This document shows positions 17,573 through 25,530 of a stretch of 64,000 nucleotides of DNA, piece by piece. The stretch lies in NCBI RefSeq assembly GCF_038005985.1, contig NZ_JBBOUI010000001.1, positions 169,501-233,500 on the forward strand, written 5' to 3'. How positions within the stretch are numbered: the first letter of the stretch is position 1; every line of letters begins with the position of its first letter. The notes under the pieces are model-generated. The model worked only from the letters and a program-made list of their open reading frames with translations, ran no database searches and was not told the DNA's origin. The DNA is from Solibacillus sp. FSL R7-0682. Lineage in GTDB: Bacteria; Bacillota; Bacilli; Bacillales_A; Planococcaceae. The position numbers and the translations under genes were made by a program.

Positions 17573-18328
17573 ATGAAGAAAGCAATTGAAAATAATCAAA
17601 CAAGCTGGAATATCGTCGCAAAGCATTTTAATGGGGTAGATGCTTTGCCAAGCTATGGTCCATATTCACAAACGGAACAGGAGCTCCATTTGATCGGCTC
17701 CTGTACAAATAAAAAAGTATTAGAAATCGGCTTTGGAAGCGGTCATTCTCTCCTATATATGAAAGAAAACGGGGCAGCTGAACTATGGGGTGTTGATTTT
17801 TCAGCAGCTCAAAAAGAAATTGCGACACAAACGTTAAATGGAATAGAGGCCAAACTATTTACAGCACCAATGGAAGAGGAAATTGGTTTACCAAAAAATT
17901 ATTTTGACCTTGTGTTCTCCATCTATGCGATTGGCTGGTCAAACGATTTAACACAAACTTTTCAACTAATCCACAGCTACTTAAAGCCGGGTGGGGAATT
18001 TGTATTTAGCTGGGAGCACCCATACTATTCACAAATTAAATGTAGGGAGCATCAATTTTATTTAACCGGCTCTTATCAACAAGAGGGATATATTGAAACG
18101 ACATCCTTTAAAGGTGAGGATGCTCCAATGATGATTCCAAAATATAAAATGGCAACCTTCATCAATGCACTTTTAAAAGCAAACTTTGAGCTTGTAGAAT
18201 TAATAGAAAGTGATATTTCAGAAGGGAAGAAAGGGCAGGATATTCCCTATTCAGAGACGTATTATTCATTACATAAAGCAAGTCATTTCCCGACGACATT
18301 TATTGTGAAGGCGAGAAAGAAGCCGTGA
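17573..18328 (+). CDS. class I SAM-dependent methyltransferase
   Basis: 251 residues. Motif I VLEIGFGSGHSL (about 46-57), strand-2 acidic residue in WGVDFS, and FDLVFSIYAIGW as motif IV. LKPGGEFVFSWEHPYY is the usual post-motif strand. Methyltransf_11 type; substrate unknown. A related methyltransferase is at 25531-26271. Confidence 0.83.
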   Translation: MKKAIENNQTSWNIVAKHFNGVDALPSYGPYSQTEQELHLIGSCTNKKVLEIGFGSGHSLLYMKENGAAELWGVDFSAAQKEIATQTLNGIEAKLFTAPMEEEIGLPKNYFDLVFSIYAIGWSNDLTQTFQLIHSYLKPGGEFVFSWEHPYYSQIKCREHQFYLTGSYQQEGYIETTSFKGEDAPMMIPKYKMATFINALLKANFELVELIESDISEGKKGQDIPYSETYYSLHKASHFPTTFIVKARKKP

Positions 18329-18346
18329 ACCGTTTATGAGGAAGAG

Positions 18347-18391
18347 TAATCCTAATTTCAAGAAATTTTTCTTAAAATTAGGATTATTTTT
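18347..18391 (+). terminator. terminator
   Basis: Twelve-bp stem TAATCCTAATTT (18347-18358) with AAATTAGGATTA (18375-18386), followed by TTTTTA. Confidence 0.87.
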
Positions 18392-18428
18392 ACGATTAGT
18401 ACCTTGCAATGAACAATAGTGTTTTATA

Positions 18429-18453
18429 CACTACTGTATATAAAACAGTAGTG
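18429..18453 (+). promoter_or_regulatory. probable PadR operator
   Basis: Perfect 8-bp inverted repeat CACTACTG/CAGTAGTG with a 9-base AT spacer, ending ten bases before padR. It overlaps a TATACA-like -10. PadR repressors commonly bind palindromes over their own promoter, so autoregulation is inferred. Confidence 0.7.
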
Positions 18454-18463
18454 AGGTGATTTT

Positions 18464-18778
18464 ATGAACCCACAATTTAAAAAGGGCGTACTTAACCTCT
18501 GTGTTTTGTCGCTTTTAGAGAAGAAGGATATGTACGGTTATGAGCTTGTTCAAGCCATTTCTACACAAATAGAAATTTCTGAAGGATCAGTTTATCCACT
18601 ACTTCGAAGGCTTACAAACGATGGCTTTTTTACAACGTATTTAAAAGAATCATCGGAAGGACCACCTCGGAAATATTATCAAATTACAAAGCAAGGTATT
18701 GAAGAACTAAAGAACTTAAAGGCAGAATGGGAAAGTTTTATTACTGGTGTAAACAAATTAATTCAAGGGAGCGAATAA
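18464..18778 (+). CDS. PadR-family transcriptional regulator
   Basis: 104-residue winged-helix protein of the short PadR-s2 class. Diagnostic segments are [35 protein letters not shown] and [12 protein letters not shown]; a C-terminal helix follows for dimerisation. It sits directly before a HAAS-domain protein, a common pairing in Firmicutes in which PadR represses the membrane-stress or surface gene and itself. Confidence 0.92.
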   Translation: MNPQFKKGVLNLCVLSLLEKKDMYGYELVQAISTQIEISEGSVYPLLRRLTNDGFFTTYLKESSEGPPRKYYQITKQGIEELKNLKAEWESFITGVNKLIQGSE

Positions 18779-18781
18779 AAA

Positions 18782-19780
18782 ATGAATGAAAAGCAATTTT
18801 TAGATTTACTTGATAATCAATTAATGAAGTTACAGCAAAATGAACGAAATGATATTCGACGAGACTTTGAGGAATACTTTGAAAATGGTCGTGCGGAAGG
18901 AAAAACGACAGAGGAAATTATAGAAGCATTAGGAAGTATAGAAGAAATTGCAGAAGAATTAATGGCTGCATATGATGAAAAAGATTTCACAGATGCCATC
19001 TCCTTATCAGATGCACAGTCAGCGGTGCCGTATCAACATATTCGAGCAGATGTGGATGATGTGAATTTTAGTATTGTTCCTACAGATGCTCAGAATGCAT
19101 TCATAGAAGTGAAGGATAAAGAAAATTTAACGGATGCAACAATGGTTATTGAAAATGATACCCTTGTAGTGAAGGCCCGACGTAGAGAGAAAACATTCCG
19201 TTTTTTATTTATATTTGTGAAAGGTACGTTCAACAGTGCAAATGTCGTGCTGCATTTACCAAGAAAACAGTATGAACGTATGACAATTACAAGCGGAAAC
19301 GGCTCGATTAAAGTGATGAATGCAGAAGTAAGGCATGTTAATATCGAAGCAGACAATGGTCGCATTGTATTGGAAAATTTAATTGGAGAAACAGTAAGAG
19401 CAGAATCGGATAATGGCCGAATAGTGTTATCAAATGTTAACGTACAGAATGTAAAGGCAAAAACAGATAACGGGCGAATCGTTATCGAACATTGTACAAC
19501 AGATGACATGGAGCTTGAAACAGATAATGGCCGAATTGAAGCCGAACTTGAAAAAGCGACGCATCCAATTGAATTAAAAACAGATAATGGGCGTATTATG
19601 CTAAGTAGTCCTGGAAAGCTTGAAGATGTTACAATATTAACGAATACAAGCTGGGGGTCTGTTTCAATATATGATGAAAAAACAACTAGCTATGAAAGTG
19701 GAACAAAAGAACATACAATTAAATTAAAGACAAGTAACGGACGAATTGTCGTCGCAGATAGCAGTGCAGTAACCGTTTAA
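18782..19780 (+). CDS. HAAS-domain / DUF4097 beta-repeat protein
   Basis: 332 residues. Residues 1-64 form the helical HAAS domain (NEKQFLDLLDNQLMKL, EALGSIEEIAEEL). From about 95 the chain is a beta-helix-like DUF4097 region. It contains five DNGRI motifs and one SNGRI motif (about 185-325), with a shorter GNGSI start, so each turn seems to end in the same Asn-Gly-Arg corner. No signal peptide or membrane segment in this copy, although many relatives have one. Starts three bases after padR, probably cotranscribed. Role probably in envelope signalling; unproven. Confidence 0.85.
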   Translation: MNEKQFLDLLDNQLMKLQQNERNDIRRDFEEYFENGRAEGKTTEEIIEALGSIEEIAEELMAAYDEKDFTDAISLSDAQSAVPYQHIRADVDDVNFSIVPTDAQNAFIEVKDKENLTDATMVIENDTLVVKARRREKTFRFLFIFVKGTFNSANVVLHLPRKQYERMTITSGNGSIKVMNAEVRHVNIEADNGRIVLENLIGETVRAESDNGRIVLSNVNVQNVKAKTDNGRIVIEHCTTDDMELETDNGRIEAELEKATHPIELKTDNGRIMLSSPGKLEDVTILTNTSWGSVSIYDEKTTSYESGTKEHTIKLKTSNGRIVVADSSAVTV

Positions 19781-19792
19781 TATAAAAACAGT

Positions 19793-19839
19793 AAGCCATT
19801 ATTTAAAGCAGCAACGTTTTAAATGATGGCTTATTTTTT
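19793..19839 (+). terminator. terminator
   Basis: Fifteen-bp arms (19793-19807 and 19818-19832, one mismatch) followed by ATTTTTTAT. Confidence 0.87.
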
Positions 19840-19872
19840 ATTAAAAATAACTAATTGAGAGGAGCTTATAAT

Positions 19873-20412
19873 ATGTTTCCAACTTTAGAAACGGAACGAT
19901 TAATTTTAAGGGAAATTGTTTTAGAAGATGCAGAGCATATTTTTTCTTATTTTTCATTAGATGAAGTAACGAAATATTATGGAATTCCCACATTTGAAAC
20001 AATCGATCAAGCGAAGAAGTTAATTGAAGGATTTGAAACGGGTTTTCTTCATAAAAGAGGTATACGCTGGGGCATTGAAAGGAAAGGGACGAAAGGCATC
20101 ATTGGAACAATCGGTTTTAATCTCTGGTCACCGATGCATAGAAAAGCAGAAGTTGGCTATGAAATTCATCCGGATTTTTGGAGAGCGGGTTATATATCAG
20201 AGGCTTTACAAAAAGTAGTCGATTATGGTTTTCAAGAATTGAAGCTAACACGTATTGGTGCCGTTGTTTTTATCGAAAACGTTGCTTCTAATCAATTATT
20301 AATGAAGCAAGGATTTGAAAAAGAAGGGGTATTAAAAAAGTATATTTATCAAAATGATAAGGCGCATGATGTAAATATTTTTGCAAAAGTTGTACAGGAG
20401 GAAAATCATTGA
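19873..20412 (+). CDS. RimJ/RimL-type GNAT acetyltransferase
   Basis: 179 residues from the ATG at 19873 with GAGAGGAG upstream. The N-terminal TLETERLILREIVLEDAEHI is the hallmark of RimJ/RimL-type GNATs; acetyl-CoA site around FWRAGYISEALQKVVDYGF. Relatives acetylate protein N-termini, ribosomal proteins or antibiotics. Its stop overlaps the TTG start of the next gene (TTGA). Confidence 0.88.
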   Translation: MFPTLETERLILREIVLEDAEHIFSYFSLDEVTKYYGIPTFETIDQAKKLIEGFETGFLHKRGIRWGIERKGTKGIIGTIGFNLWSPMHRKAEVGYEIHPDFWRAGYISEALQKVVDYGFQELKLTRIGAVVFIENVASNQLLMKQGFEKEGVLKKYIYQNDKAHDVNIFAKVVQEENH

Positions 20413-20645
20413 AGTTCGTTGAATTTGGTGTAGGAAATAGATGGCTATTAAGAACTGAAATCGAACAACAAGACGGAACCGAATATGAACAAAAGGGCAT
20501 AGTAGGACCGATTAAATATCTATCTTGTTATATACGAGTTTGGATAGGCAAACGTGTCGTCATTCTGGATTCAAAAGAAGGCCTGAAAAAATCAAGAAAA
20601 GCTCGAAATGCGGTGAAGTTGATTTTGGGGATTAAAAGTTTATAA
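20409..20645 (+). CDS. DUF3977-like small protein, TTG start
   Basis: 78 residues. AGGAGG (20396-20401) lies seven bases before the TTG, which overlaps the upstream stop codon, so translation is coupled. The sequence KFVEFGVGNRWLLRTE and YIRVWIGKRVVILDSKEG match what I remember of the DUF3977 family of short Bacillales proteins. Basic C-terminus. Function unknown. Confidence 0.75.
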   Translation: MKFVEFGVGNRWLLRTEIEQQDGTEYEQKGIVGPIKYLSCYIRVWIGKRVVILDSKEGLKKSRKARNAVKLILGIKSL

Positions 20646-20661
20646 AGAAAGGACTGGTTAA

Positions 20662-21231
20662 ATGGAAATTTGTTTAGTTAGACACGGTGAGACAGATTGG
20701 AATAAAGAAGGAAGATTACAGGGACATACGGATATACCATTAAATCAAGTTGGAATACAACAGGCAAATTGCTGTGCCGAATTTTTAAAACAGCTTCCTT
20801 ATGAACTAGTCCTTACGAGTCCGTTACTACGGGCGAAGCAAACAGCTGAAGTTATTGCTAAACAATTAAATGTCCCTCTTATTGAAATGAGAGAACTGAT
20901 TGAACGGCATTACGGAGACGCAGAAGGACTTACTAAAGAAGAACGAACGATTAAATTCCCTGAAGGAAATTATACAAATCAAGAATCAAGGGAACGTTTA
21001 ACAACTCGGGTTTTCCAAGCCTTATCGCTTATTCATGAGCAAAAAAAAGCTAAAAAAATAATCGTCGTCGCCCATGGTGCAGTCATTAATGCAATTTTAG
21101 CTGCATTAACAAACAACGCAATTGGTTCAGGGAGAACAATATTAAAAAATGCATGTATATCTTACTTGCAGTTTAATCATGAAAAGTGGATAGTCGGTGA
21201 ATATAATCAGGTAAATCATCTAAAAGCTTGA
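20662..21231 (+). CDS. histidine phosphatase-family protein
   Basis: 189-residue phosphoglycerate mutase-like enzyme. The catalytic LVRHGETDWN (phospho-His at about residue 8), LTSPLLRAKQTAEVI, and VVAHGAVI (second catalytic His) are intact. Length and sequence fit broad-specificity phosphatases (PhoE-like) rather than glycolytic mutases. Third gene in a likely operon from 19873. Confidence 0.9.
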   Translation: MEICLVRHGETDWNKEGRLQGHTDIPLNQVGIQQANCCAEFLKQLPYELVLTSPLLRAKQTAEVIAKQLNVPLIEMRELIERHYGDAEGLTKEERTIKFPEGNYTNQESRERLTTRVFQALSLIHEQKKAKKIIVVAHGAVINAILAALTNNAIGSGRTILKNACISYLQFNHEKWIVGEYNQVNHLKA

Positions 21232-21266
21232 AGATAAAACAGTGGGCATAAATATGGAGGGACTAT

Positions 21267-21746
21267 ATGAAAATTATTAGAATGGCTGAATTACATATTC
21301 CAAAAGTGAAAACTATTGCAACAAAAAGCTGGCATGCAACATATGAAGGGATTATTCCACTTCATGTACAAAATGATTTTTTGGCAATGGCCTACAATGA
21401 GGAGAGGCTGCTAAAAAGATTGACTGAGACGCCTTTTTATATCGCGAAGCAGGAAGGGGAAATCGTTGGCTTCGCAAATTTTTCTAACAAAAAAGAAACA
21501 GGGGAAGTAGAGCTTGGCGCTATTTATTTAGATCCAGCGGTGCAAAACAGGGGCATTGGATCTGCACTTCTTGCTCATGGCTGCAAAGAGCTCCAGCCTA
21601 CTAAAATATATATTAATGTTGAATCAAAAAATGAAATTGGTAAGCAGTTTTATAAAGCAAAAGGATTTGAAGTCGTAAATGAATTTGATGAAGATTTTGC
21701 AGGCCATATATTAAAGACAATTCGCATGGTATTGCATGTGAAGTAA
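21267..21746 (+). CDS. GNAT-family N-acetyltransferase
   Basis: 159 residues; AIYLDPAVQNRGIGSALLAH is motif A, and KQFYKAKGFEVVNEFDEDF the late motif. The N-terminal TIATKSWHATYEGIIP matches a common Bacillales GNAT subgroup. ATG with ATGGAGGGA. Acceptor unknown. Confidence 0.88.
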   Translation: MKIIRMAELHIPKVKTIATKSWHATYEGIIPLHVQNDFLAMAYNEERLLKRLTETPFYIAKQEGEIVGFANFSNKKETGEVELGAIYLDPAVQNRGIGSALLAHGCKELQPTKIYINVESKNEIGKQFYKAKGFEVVNEFDEDFAGHILKTIRMVLHVK

Positions 21747-21815
21747 GTGATTAATTAGGTTGTTATTTCCATTTCGGAAGGTATAATAATGGTAATAATT
21801 GTTAGGGAGTGATAG

Positions 21816-21851
21816 ATGATGAAACAGACAATGACGGTGATTGAAAAGTAA
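21816..21851 (+). CDS. 11-codon leader peptide of attenuator
   Basis: Peptide MMKQTMTVIEK, with TTAGGGAG (21802-21809) upstream. Its last three codons form the first arm (21839-21848) of a hairpin, and its stop codon follows immediately. Too short to be an ordinary gene, but its position matches leader peptides of inducible resistance genes. Confidence 0.45.
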   Translation: MMKQTMTVIEK

Positions 21852-21901
21852 TAGTAAATGTTCTTTTCAATCGGAACACAAAAAGTACAATTGAAAAGAG
21901 G
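21839..21901 (+). promoter_or_regulatory. three-arm translational attenuator
   Basis: Arm 1 GATTGAAAAG (21839-21848), arm 2 CTTTTCAATC (21863-21872) and arm 3 ATTGAAAAGA (21890-21899). Arm 2 can pair perfectly with arm 1 (10 bp) or with arm 3 (10 bp, 21862-21871), not both. Arm 3 runs into the AGAGGA ribosome site of the downstream acetyltransferase. Pairing 2:3 should mask that site. Confidence 0.6.
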
Positions 21902-21907
21902 AACTCT

Positions 21908-22450
21908 ATGTATACACAACAATACGTGACGATTCGTCCAATTGAAAAAGCAGATTTACCACGTCTTTGGGAGCTTATTTATAAGGAAGAACAGCCTGAG
22001 TGGAAAAAATGGGATGCACCGTACTATCCACATACATCAAAAACGTATGAAGAATTTTTGCCAAACGGTGAAAGGTGGATAGGACAAGAACATATATGGG
22101 CGATTGAAGTAGAAGAAAAGGTTTGCGGGATTGTCTCGTATTATTGGGAACATGAGCCGTCTTTATGGCTAGAGATGGGTATCGTTTTTCATGAAGCGCA
22201 TTCATGGGGGAAGGGTCTAGGAACAATTGCATTAAAGTTATGGATGAATCGGCTGTTCACGACGATGCCCCTTGTACGGGTAGGCTTCACGACTTGGTCA
22301 GGAAATGTACGGATGATTCGTGTTGGTGAAAAGCTTGGCATGCAAATGGAAGCGCGTATTCGCAAAGTGCGTTATTACGAAGGTAAATACTATGACTCGA
22401 TTCGTATGGGTATGCTACGCGAAGAATGGGAGCAAATCAAAAATTTATAA
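21908..22450 (+). CDS. RimJ/RimL-type GNAT acetyltransferase under an attenuator
   Basis: 180 residues; N-terminal YVTIRPIEKADLPRLWELIY, acetyl-CoA motif AHSWGKGLGTIALKLWM and a C-terminal LGMQMEARIRKVRYYEGKYY. This last stretch is typical of RimJ-like enzymes acting on diverse amines. The leader peptide and alternative hairpins upstream suggest induction by a translation-affecting signal, perhaps an antibiotic substrate; that is inference. Confidence 0.85.
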   Translation: MYTQQYVTIRPIEKADLPRLWELIYKEEQPEWKKWDAPYYPHTSKTYEEFLPNGERWIGQEHIWAIEVEEKVCGIVSYYWEHEPSLWLEMGIVFHEAHSWGKGLGTIALKLWMNRLFTTMPLVRVGFTTWSGNVRMIRVGEKLGMQMEARIRKVRYYEGKYYDSIRMGMLREEWEQIKNL

Positions 22451-22504
22451 AGTATTTAAAAGGGCATGTTTAGTACGTCCTTTTTTGAAAAAAGGGGAAT
22501 TCTC

Positions 22505-23176
22505 ATGAAATCGGCAATCATTTTTGATATGGATGGCACGCTTTTTCAAACAAATTTAATATTGGAGCCAGCACTAGAAGCGACATTTGATTATTTGCGA
22601 GCTAAAGGGCAATGGAAAGGTGAAACACCGATTGAGCAATATCGTGAAATAATGGGCGTTCCGTTATCCGTTGTATGGGAAGCGCTGTGCCCGATGCATT
22701 CGATCGATCAGCATAATGATAGTAATAGCTTTTTCCAGCAAGCGTTAATTGAGCTCATTAAGCAGGGGAAGGGTGCCCTCTATAAAGGGGTAGCGAATAC
22801 ACTCGAGCAGCTTTCAGAAAAATACCCGCTGTTTATTGCGAGTAATGGGCAAACTGCGTATTTACAGGAGATTGTTACATACTATAGGCTAGATCAATGG
22901 ATTAAATCGGTGTATAGCATTGACCTGATTGCATCAGGTAATAAATCGGAGCTTGTTGGTTTGGTTAAGCAAGAAAATCAAATTGGTTGTGGTTTTGTTA
23001 TAGGGGACCGCTCGTCAGATATTAAGGCAGCCGTAGATAATAGTTTCACTTCAATTGGTGTGCGTTTTGATTTTGCCCAAGAAGAGGAGCTAGCGGCGGC
23101 AGATTTTATAATAGAAGATTTCCGAGAATTACAAAGCATTGTGAAAAGTGAACTTCTGAAGTTGAATAAAGTATAA
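22505..23176 (+). CDS. HAD-family hydrolase
   Basis: 224 residues from the ATG at 22505 (AAAGGGGAA upstream). Motif I IIFDMDGTLF, motif II FIASNGQ, motif III Lys in GNKSE and motif IV VIGDRSSDI are complete; the helical cap places it in subclass I, like phosphoglycolate phosphatase/AHBA-type enzymes. Small-molecule phosphatase of unknown substrate. Lies between two acetyltransferases on the same strand. Confidence 0.87.
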   Translation: MKSAIIFDMDGTLFQTNLILEPALEATFDYLRAKGQWKGETPIEQYREIMGVPLSVVWEALCPMHSIDQHNDSNSFFQQALIELIKQGKGALYKGVANTLEQLSEKYPLFIASNGQTAYLQEIVTYYRLDQWIKSVYSIDLIASGNKSELVGLVKQENQIGCGFVIGDRSSDIKAAVDNSFTSIGVRFDFAQEEELAAADFIIEDFRELQSIVKSELLKLNKV

Positions 23177-23212
23177 CCGTTTTACGATGAAATTTTGTAA
23201 GGAGGATTATCC

Positions 23213-23647
23213 ATGTTAAAGGAAGCTCATATATCGGATGCAAAACAAGCAGCCGAATTGGCGTTATTACTTTGGCCAGACAATGAATTATCAGATTTTA
23301 TTAAGGAGATGGAGCAATTCATTTCTAAAGAAGATGCTTTTATTGTGTTAGCTTATGATCAAGAAGAGGCAATTGGATTTGCCCAGTGTCAATTGCGTTA
23401 CGATTATGTAGAAGGAACTGATTCGAGTCCAGTCGGCTATTTAGAAGGCTTATATGTAAAGGATACATTTAGAAATAAAGGGACTGCACGACAGTTAGTC
23501 GAGGCCTGTGAAGGCTGGGTAAAAGAAAAGGGTTGTATAGAGTTTGCAAGTGATTGCGAATTAACGAATCTCGCTAGTGCAGCAATGCATTTGAAGTTAG
23601 GCTTTGAAGAAGCAAATCGAATTATTTGTTTTAAAAAGAATCTATAA
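23213..23647 (+). CDS. AAC(6')-I-like aminoglycoside acetyltransferase
   Basis: 144-residue GNAT whose sequence matches chromosomal aminoglycoside 6'-N-acetyltransferases: LWPDNELSDFIKEME, the diagnostic EGTDSSPVGYLEGLYV, FRNKGTARQLVEACEGWVKE and EFASDCEL...LGFEE. AAC(6')-I enzymes acetylate the 6' amino group of kanamycin/tobramycin-type drugs. ATG with AAGGAGGA. No mobile element is adjacent, so this looks intrinsic rather than acquired. Activity cannot be read from sequence, but the subfamily signature is strong. Confidence 0.85.
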   Translation: MLKEAHISDAKQAAELALLLWPDNELSDFIKEMEQFISKEDAFIVLAYDQEEAIGFAQCQLRYDYVEGTDSSPVGYLEGLYVKDTFRNKGTARQLVEACEGWVKEKGCIEFASDCELTNLASAAMHLKLGFEEANRIICFKKNL

Positions 23648-23670
23648 AGATAAGAAGATGTCATTAATCA

Positions 23671-23711
23671 CAAAACGTTATCATGTTGATAATTCAAAAT
23701 GATAACGTTTT
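23671..23711. terminator. bidirectional terminator
   Basis: Thirteen-bp stem AAAACGTTATCAT (23672-23684) with ATGATAACGTTTT (23699-23711), between the AAC(6')-like gene and the convergent MFS gene. Confidence 0.87.
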
Positions 23712-23722
23712 ATTTTCTATTA

Positions 23723-24910
23723 TTATGTTAGTAGATGGTCTTTTCGTCCATGTAAAAAATAATATAAAAGTAAAAAGAAGAAAATAAAAATACCAAGTGA
23801 AAAATAGAGTGTTCCGTAGCCAACCATTGGTTCTAAGTAGCCAAGGAAATAAGGTCCAAAGCCAAGTCCGATATCGAGACCAATGAAATAGGTTGATGTC
23901 GCCAATCCCATTTTTTCAGGTGTTGTTACTTTAATCGCAAGTGCTTGGAATGTCGAAGCAACGTTGCCATAGCCGACCCCAATAATTGCTCCTGCAAGTA
24001 ATAATGTAAATGAAGAATGAGTTGTACTTAATAAAATTAAACCCATCCCAAATAAAACAATACCTGGATACATGACAATATTAGCGCCTTTAGCATCCAT
24101 TAATCGACCAGTAAATGGACGTGTTACTAGAAGTGCAATTGCATAAACGAGGAAGAACATGCTAGAAGCGGCTACAACATCTCGCTCCTCTGCAAAGAAG
24201 TTAATAAATGATAAAATGCCTGCATAACCAAGTGCATATAACATGATTAGAATACCGATTGGCAACGCTTTAAGATCAATAAATTGTGAAATGTGAAAGT
24301 CTTTTTGCGTAGTATTCTCTAATTTTGGTTGCTGAGAAATTGTTGTTGTGAAGGAAGCAGCAAGTGAAATAACGGCTAGTACAACACACATTGTAAAAAT
24401 GATAAAATAGGTTGTTTGCTGAATAAGCAAAAGTCCGATAAATGGTCCAACAGCAGTACCAAGAGTGGAACTCATACTATAGTAGCCAATACCTTCTCCT
24501 TTACGTGCCATCGGTAAAATTTGTGCAATAATCGTACCTGTTGCTGTGGAAGCAATCCCTACCGCAATCCCATTTAAAAGACGTATGCCAAGTAAAACAG
24601 TAATACCTGCTGGGATGAAATAAAGAAGCAGTGTAAAGACGAATAGTGTAAGTCCTATTACTAATATTTTTTTTGCACCGACACTTTGAATAATGCGACC
24701 TGTAATAAGTCGCCCGATAAGTGCCCCTACAATGTAGATTCCCGATACAAGACCAGCTTGTGCAGCTGAAGCATCAAATTCTTGTACTGCATAAGAAGCG
24801 ATCGTCACCATTAACAAGTAAAAAATGACGATAATAATAAAGTTAATAAGTGCAATCGTTACGAAGTTCTTTGTCCATAACGGTTCTTTTTGTTCATTCA
24901 AATTAGTCAC
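23723..24910 (-). CDS. MFS drug-efflux-type transporter
   Basis: 395 residues with 12 hydrophobic segments. The loop 2-3 signature is GALIGRLITGRIIQSVGAKK and the fifth segment has the antiporter-type motif STLGTAVGPFIGL. Resembles YfmO/Bmr-like multidrug exporters. The GTG start follows the MarR stop codon directly; an in-frame TTG three codons later is an alternative. Regulated with the MarR gene. Confidence 0.88.
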   Translation of the reverse strand: MTNLNEQKEPLWTKNFVTIALINFIIIVIFYLLMVTIASYAVQEFDASAAQAGLVSGIYIVGALIGRLITGRIIQSVGAKKILVIGLTLFVFTLLLYFIPAGITVLLGIRLLNGIAVGIASTATGTIIAQILPMARKGEGIGYYSMSSTLGTAVGPFIGLLLIQQTTYFIIFTMCVVLAVISLAASFTTTISQQPKLENTTQKDFHISQFIDLKALPIGILIMLYALGYAGILSFINFFAEERDVVAASSMFFLVYAIALLVTRPFTGRLMDAKGANIVMYPGIVLFGMGLILLSTTHSSFTLLLAGAIIGVGYGNVASTFQALAIKVTTPEKMGLATSTYFIGLDIGLGFGPYFLGYLEPMVGYGTLYFSLGIFIFFFLLLYYFLHGRKDHLLT

Positions 24911-25339
24911 CTACTCTTTCTCTAATAAACGATGTCGAATAGTTTCAAGAGTTCGTTGTGTAATTTCAAGTTCCTCCTGTGAAAACCCTTCAACTAATTC
25001 ATTTTCAAATTGTGTTATTTTTTGCTGCAGTACCTCATAAACTTGATATCCCTTTTCGGTAATGAAAATTTCTTTTTTTCGGCGATCGATTATAGAAGGC
25101 TGCAATTCAATAAGATCGATTTTTGTTAAATATTTAATTGCGCGTGTCACATTTGCACGGTCCATATTTAATAAATGTCCAACTTCAGTAAGGGACAAAT
25201 GTGGTTCATTTATTAAATAGTAAAAAATAGCCCATTCTGGTCTTCGTAGTTCATACGTTTCTAGAAAATGATTTAATTGTCGTGCAAAGGGATGGAATGT
25301 CAAAATCAAATCGAAAAATAGTTGTTTGTTAATTTTCAT
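24911..25339 (-). CDS. MarR-family transcriptional regulator
   Basis: 142 residues. Winged helix with HLSLTEVGHLLNMDRANVTR as recognition region and LIELQPSIIDRRKKEIFITEKG as the wing, the typical DxRxxxxxLT-like MarR pattern. First gene of an operon with the MFS exporter; a 13-base palindrome lies between its promoter and start, pointing to autorepression and derepression by an effector such as a drug or phenolic compound. Confidence 0.9.
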   Translation of the reverse strand: MKINKQLFFDLILTFHPFARQLNHFLETYELRRPEWAIFYYLINEPHLSLTEVGHLLNMDRANVTRAIKYLTKIDLIELQPSIIDRRKKEIFITEKGYQVYEVLQQKITQFENELVEGFSQEELEITQRTLETIRHRLLEKE

Positions 25340-25361
25340 GGGAACCTCGCTCAGAAAATAG

Positions 25362-25374
25362 TTGTCAATGACAA
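25362..25374 (-). promoter_or_regulatory. probable MarR operator
   Basis: Perfect palindrome TTGTCA-A-TGACAA located about 23 bases upstream of the marR-type ATG and about 20 bases past its -10. Position and symmetry suit an autorepressor site. Confidence 0.65.
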
Positions 25375-25393
25375 GTAAAATGCCATGAAAATG

Positions 25394-25422
25394 ATTATAG
25401 ACCTGTTTTTTTGGGAAGGCAA
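25394..25422 (-). promoter_or_regulatory. sigma-A promoter of the MarR-MFS operon
   Basis: On the minus strand TTGCCT, 17-base spacer, TATAAT (25399-25394). Start of transcription would fall about 25387, upstream of the operator palindrome. Confidence 0.7.
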
Positions 25423-25471
25423 TTATTTTTTAAATTCGTTAATAGCGTGTTTTGATTTGGGGTGTAGGTTG

Positions 25472-25503
25472 AAAATGGTGTGAATTTTAATTCACACCAT
25501 TTT
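25472..25503. terminator. bidirectional terminator-like hairpin
   Basis: AAAATGGTGTGAATT (25472-25486) and AATTCACACCATTTT (25489-25503) pair perfectly. Downstream of the minus-strand methyltransferase at 25531. Confidence 0.75.
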
Positions 25504-25530
25504 GATAGATATTGGATTGTAATTCAATTC

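Noticed and set aside
19340-19620. Regularly repeated DNA resembling a short repeat array
   Set aside because: The repeats are in frame within the DUF4097 gene and encode the DNGRI motifs; not a CRISPR array.
22451-22504. Possible terminator AAAAGGGC...GTCCTTTTTT
   Set aside because: Stem too short and imperfect, and the T run merges with the next gene's leader.
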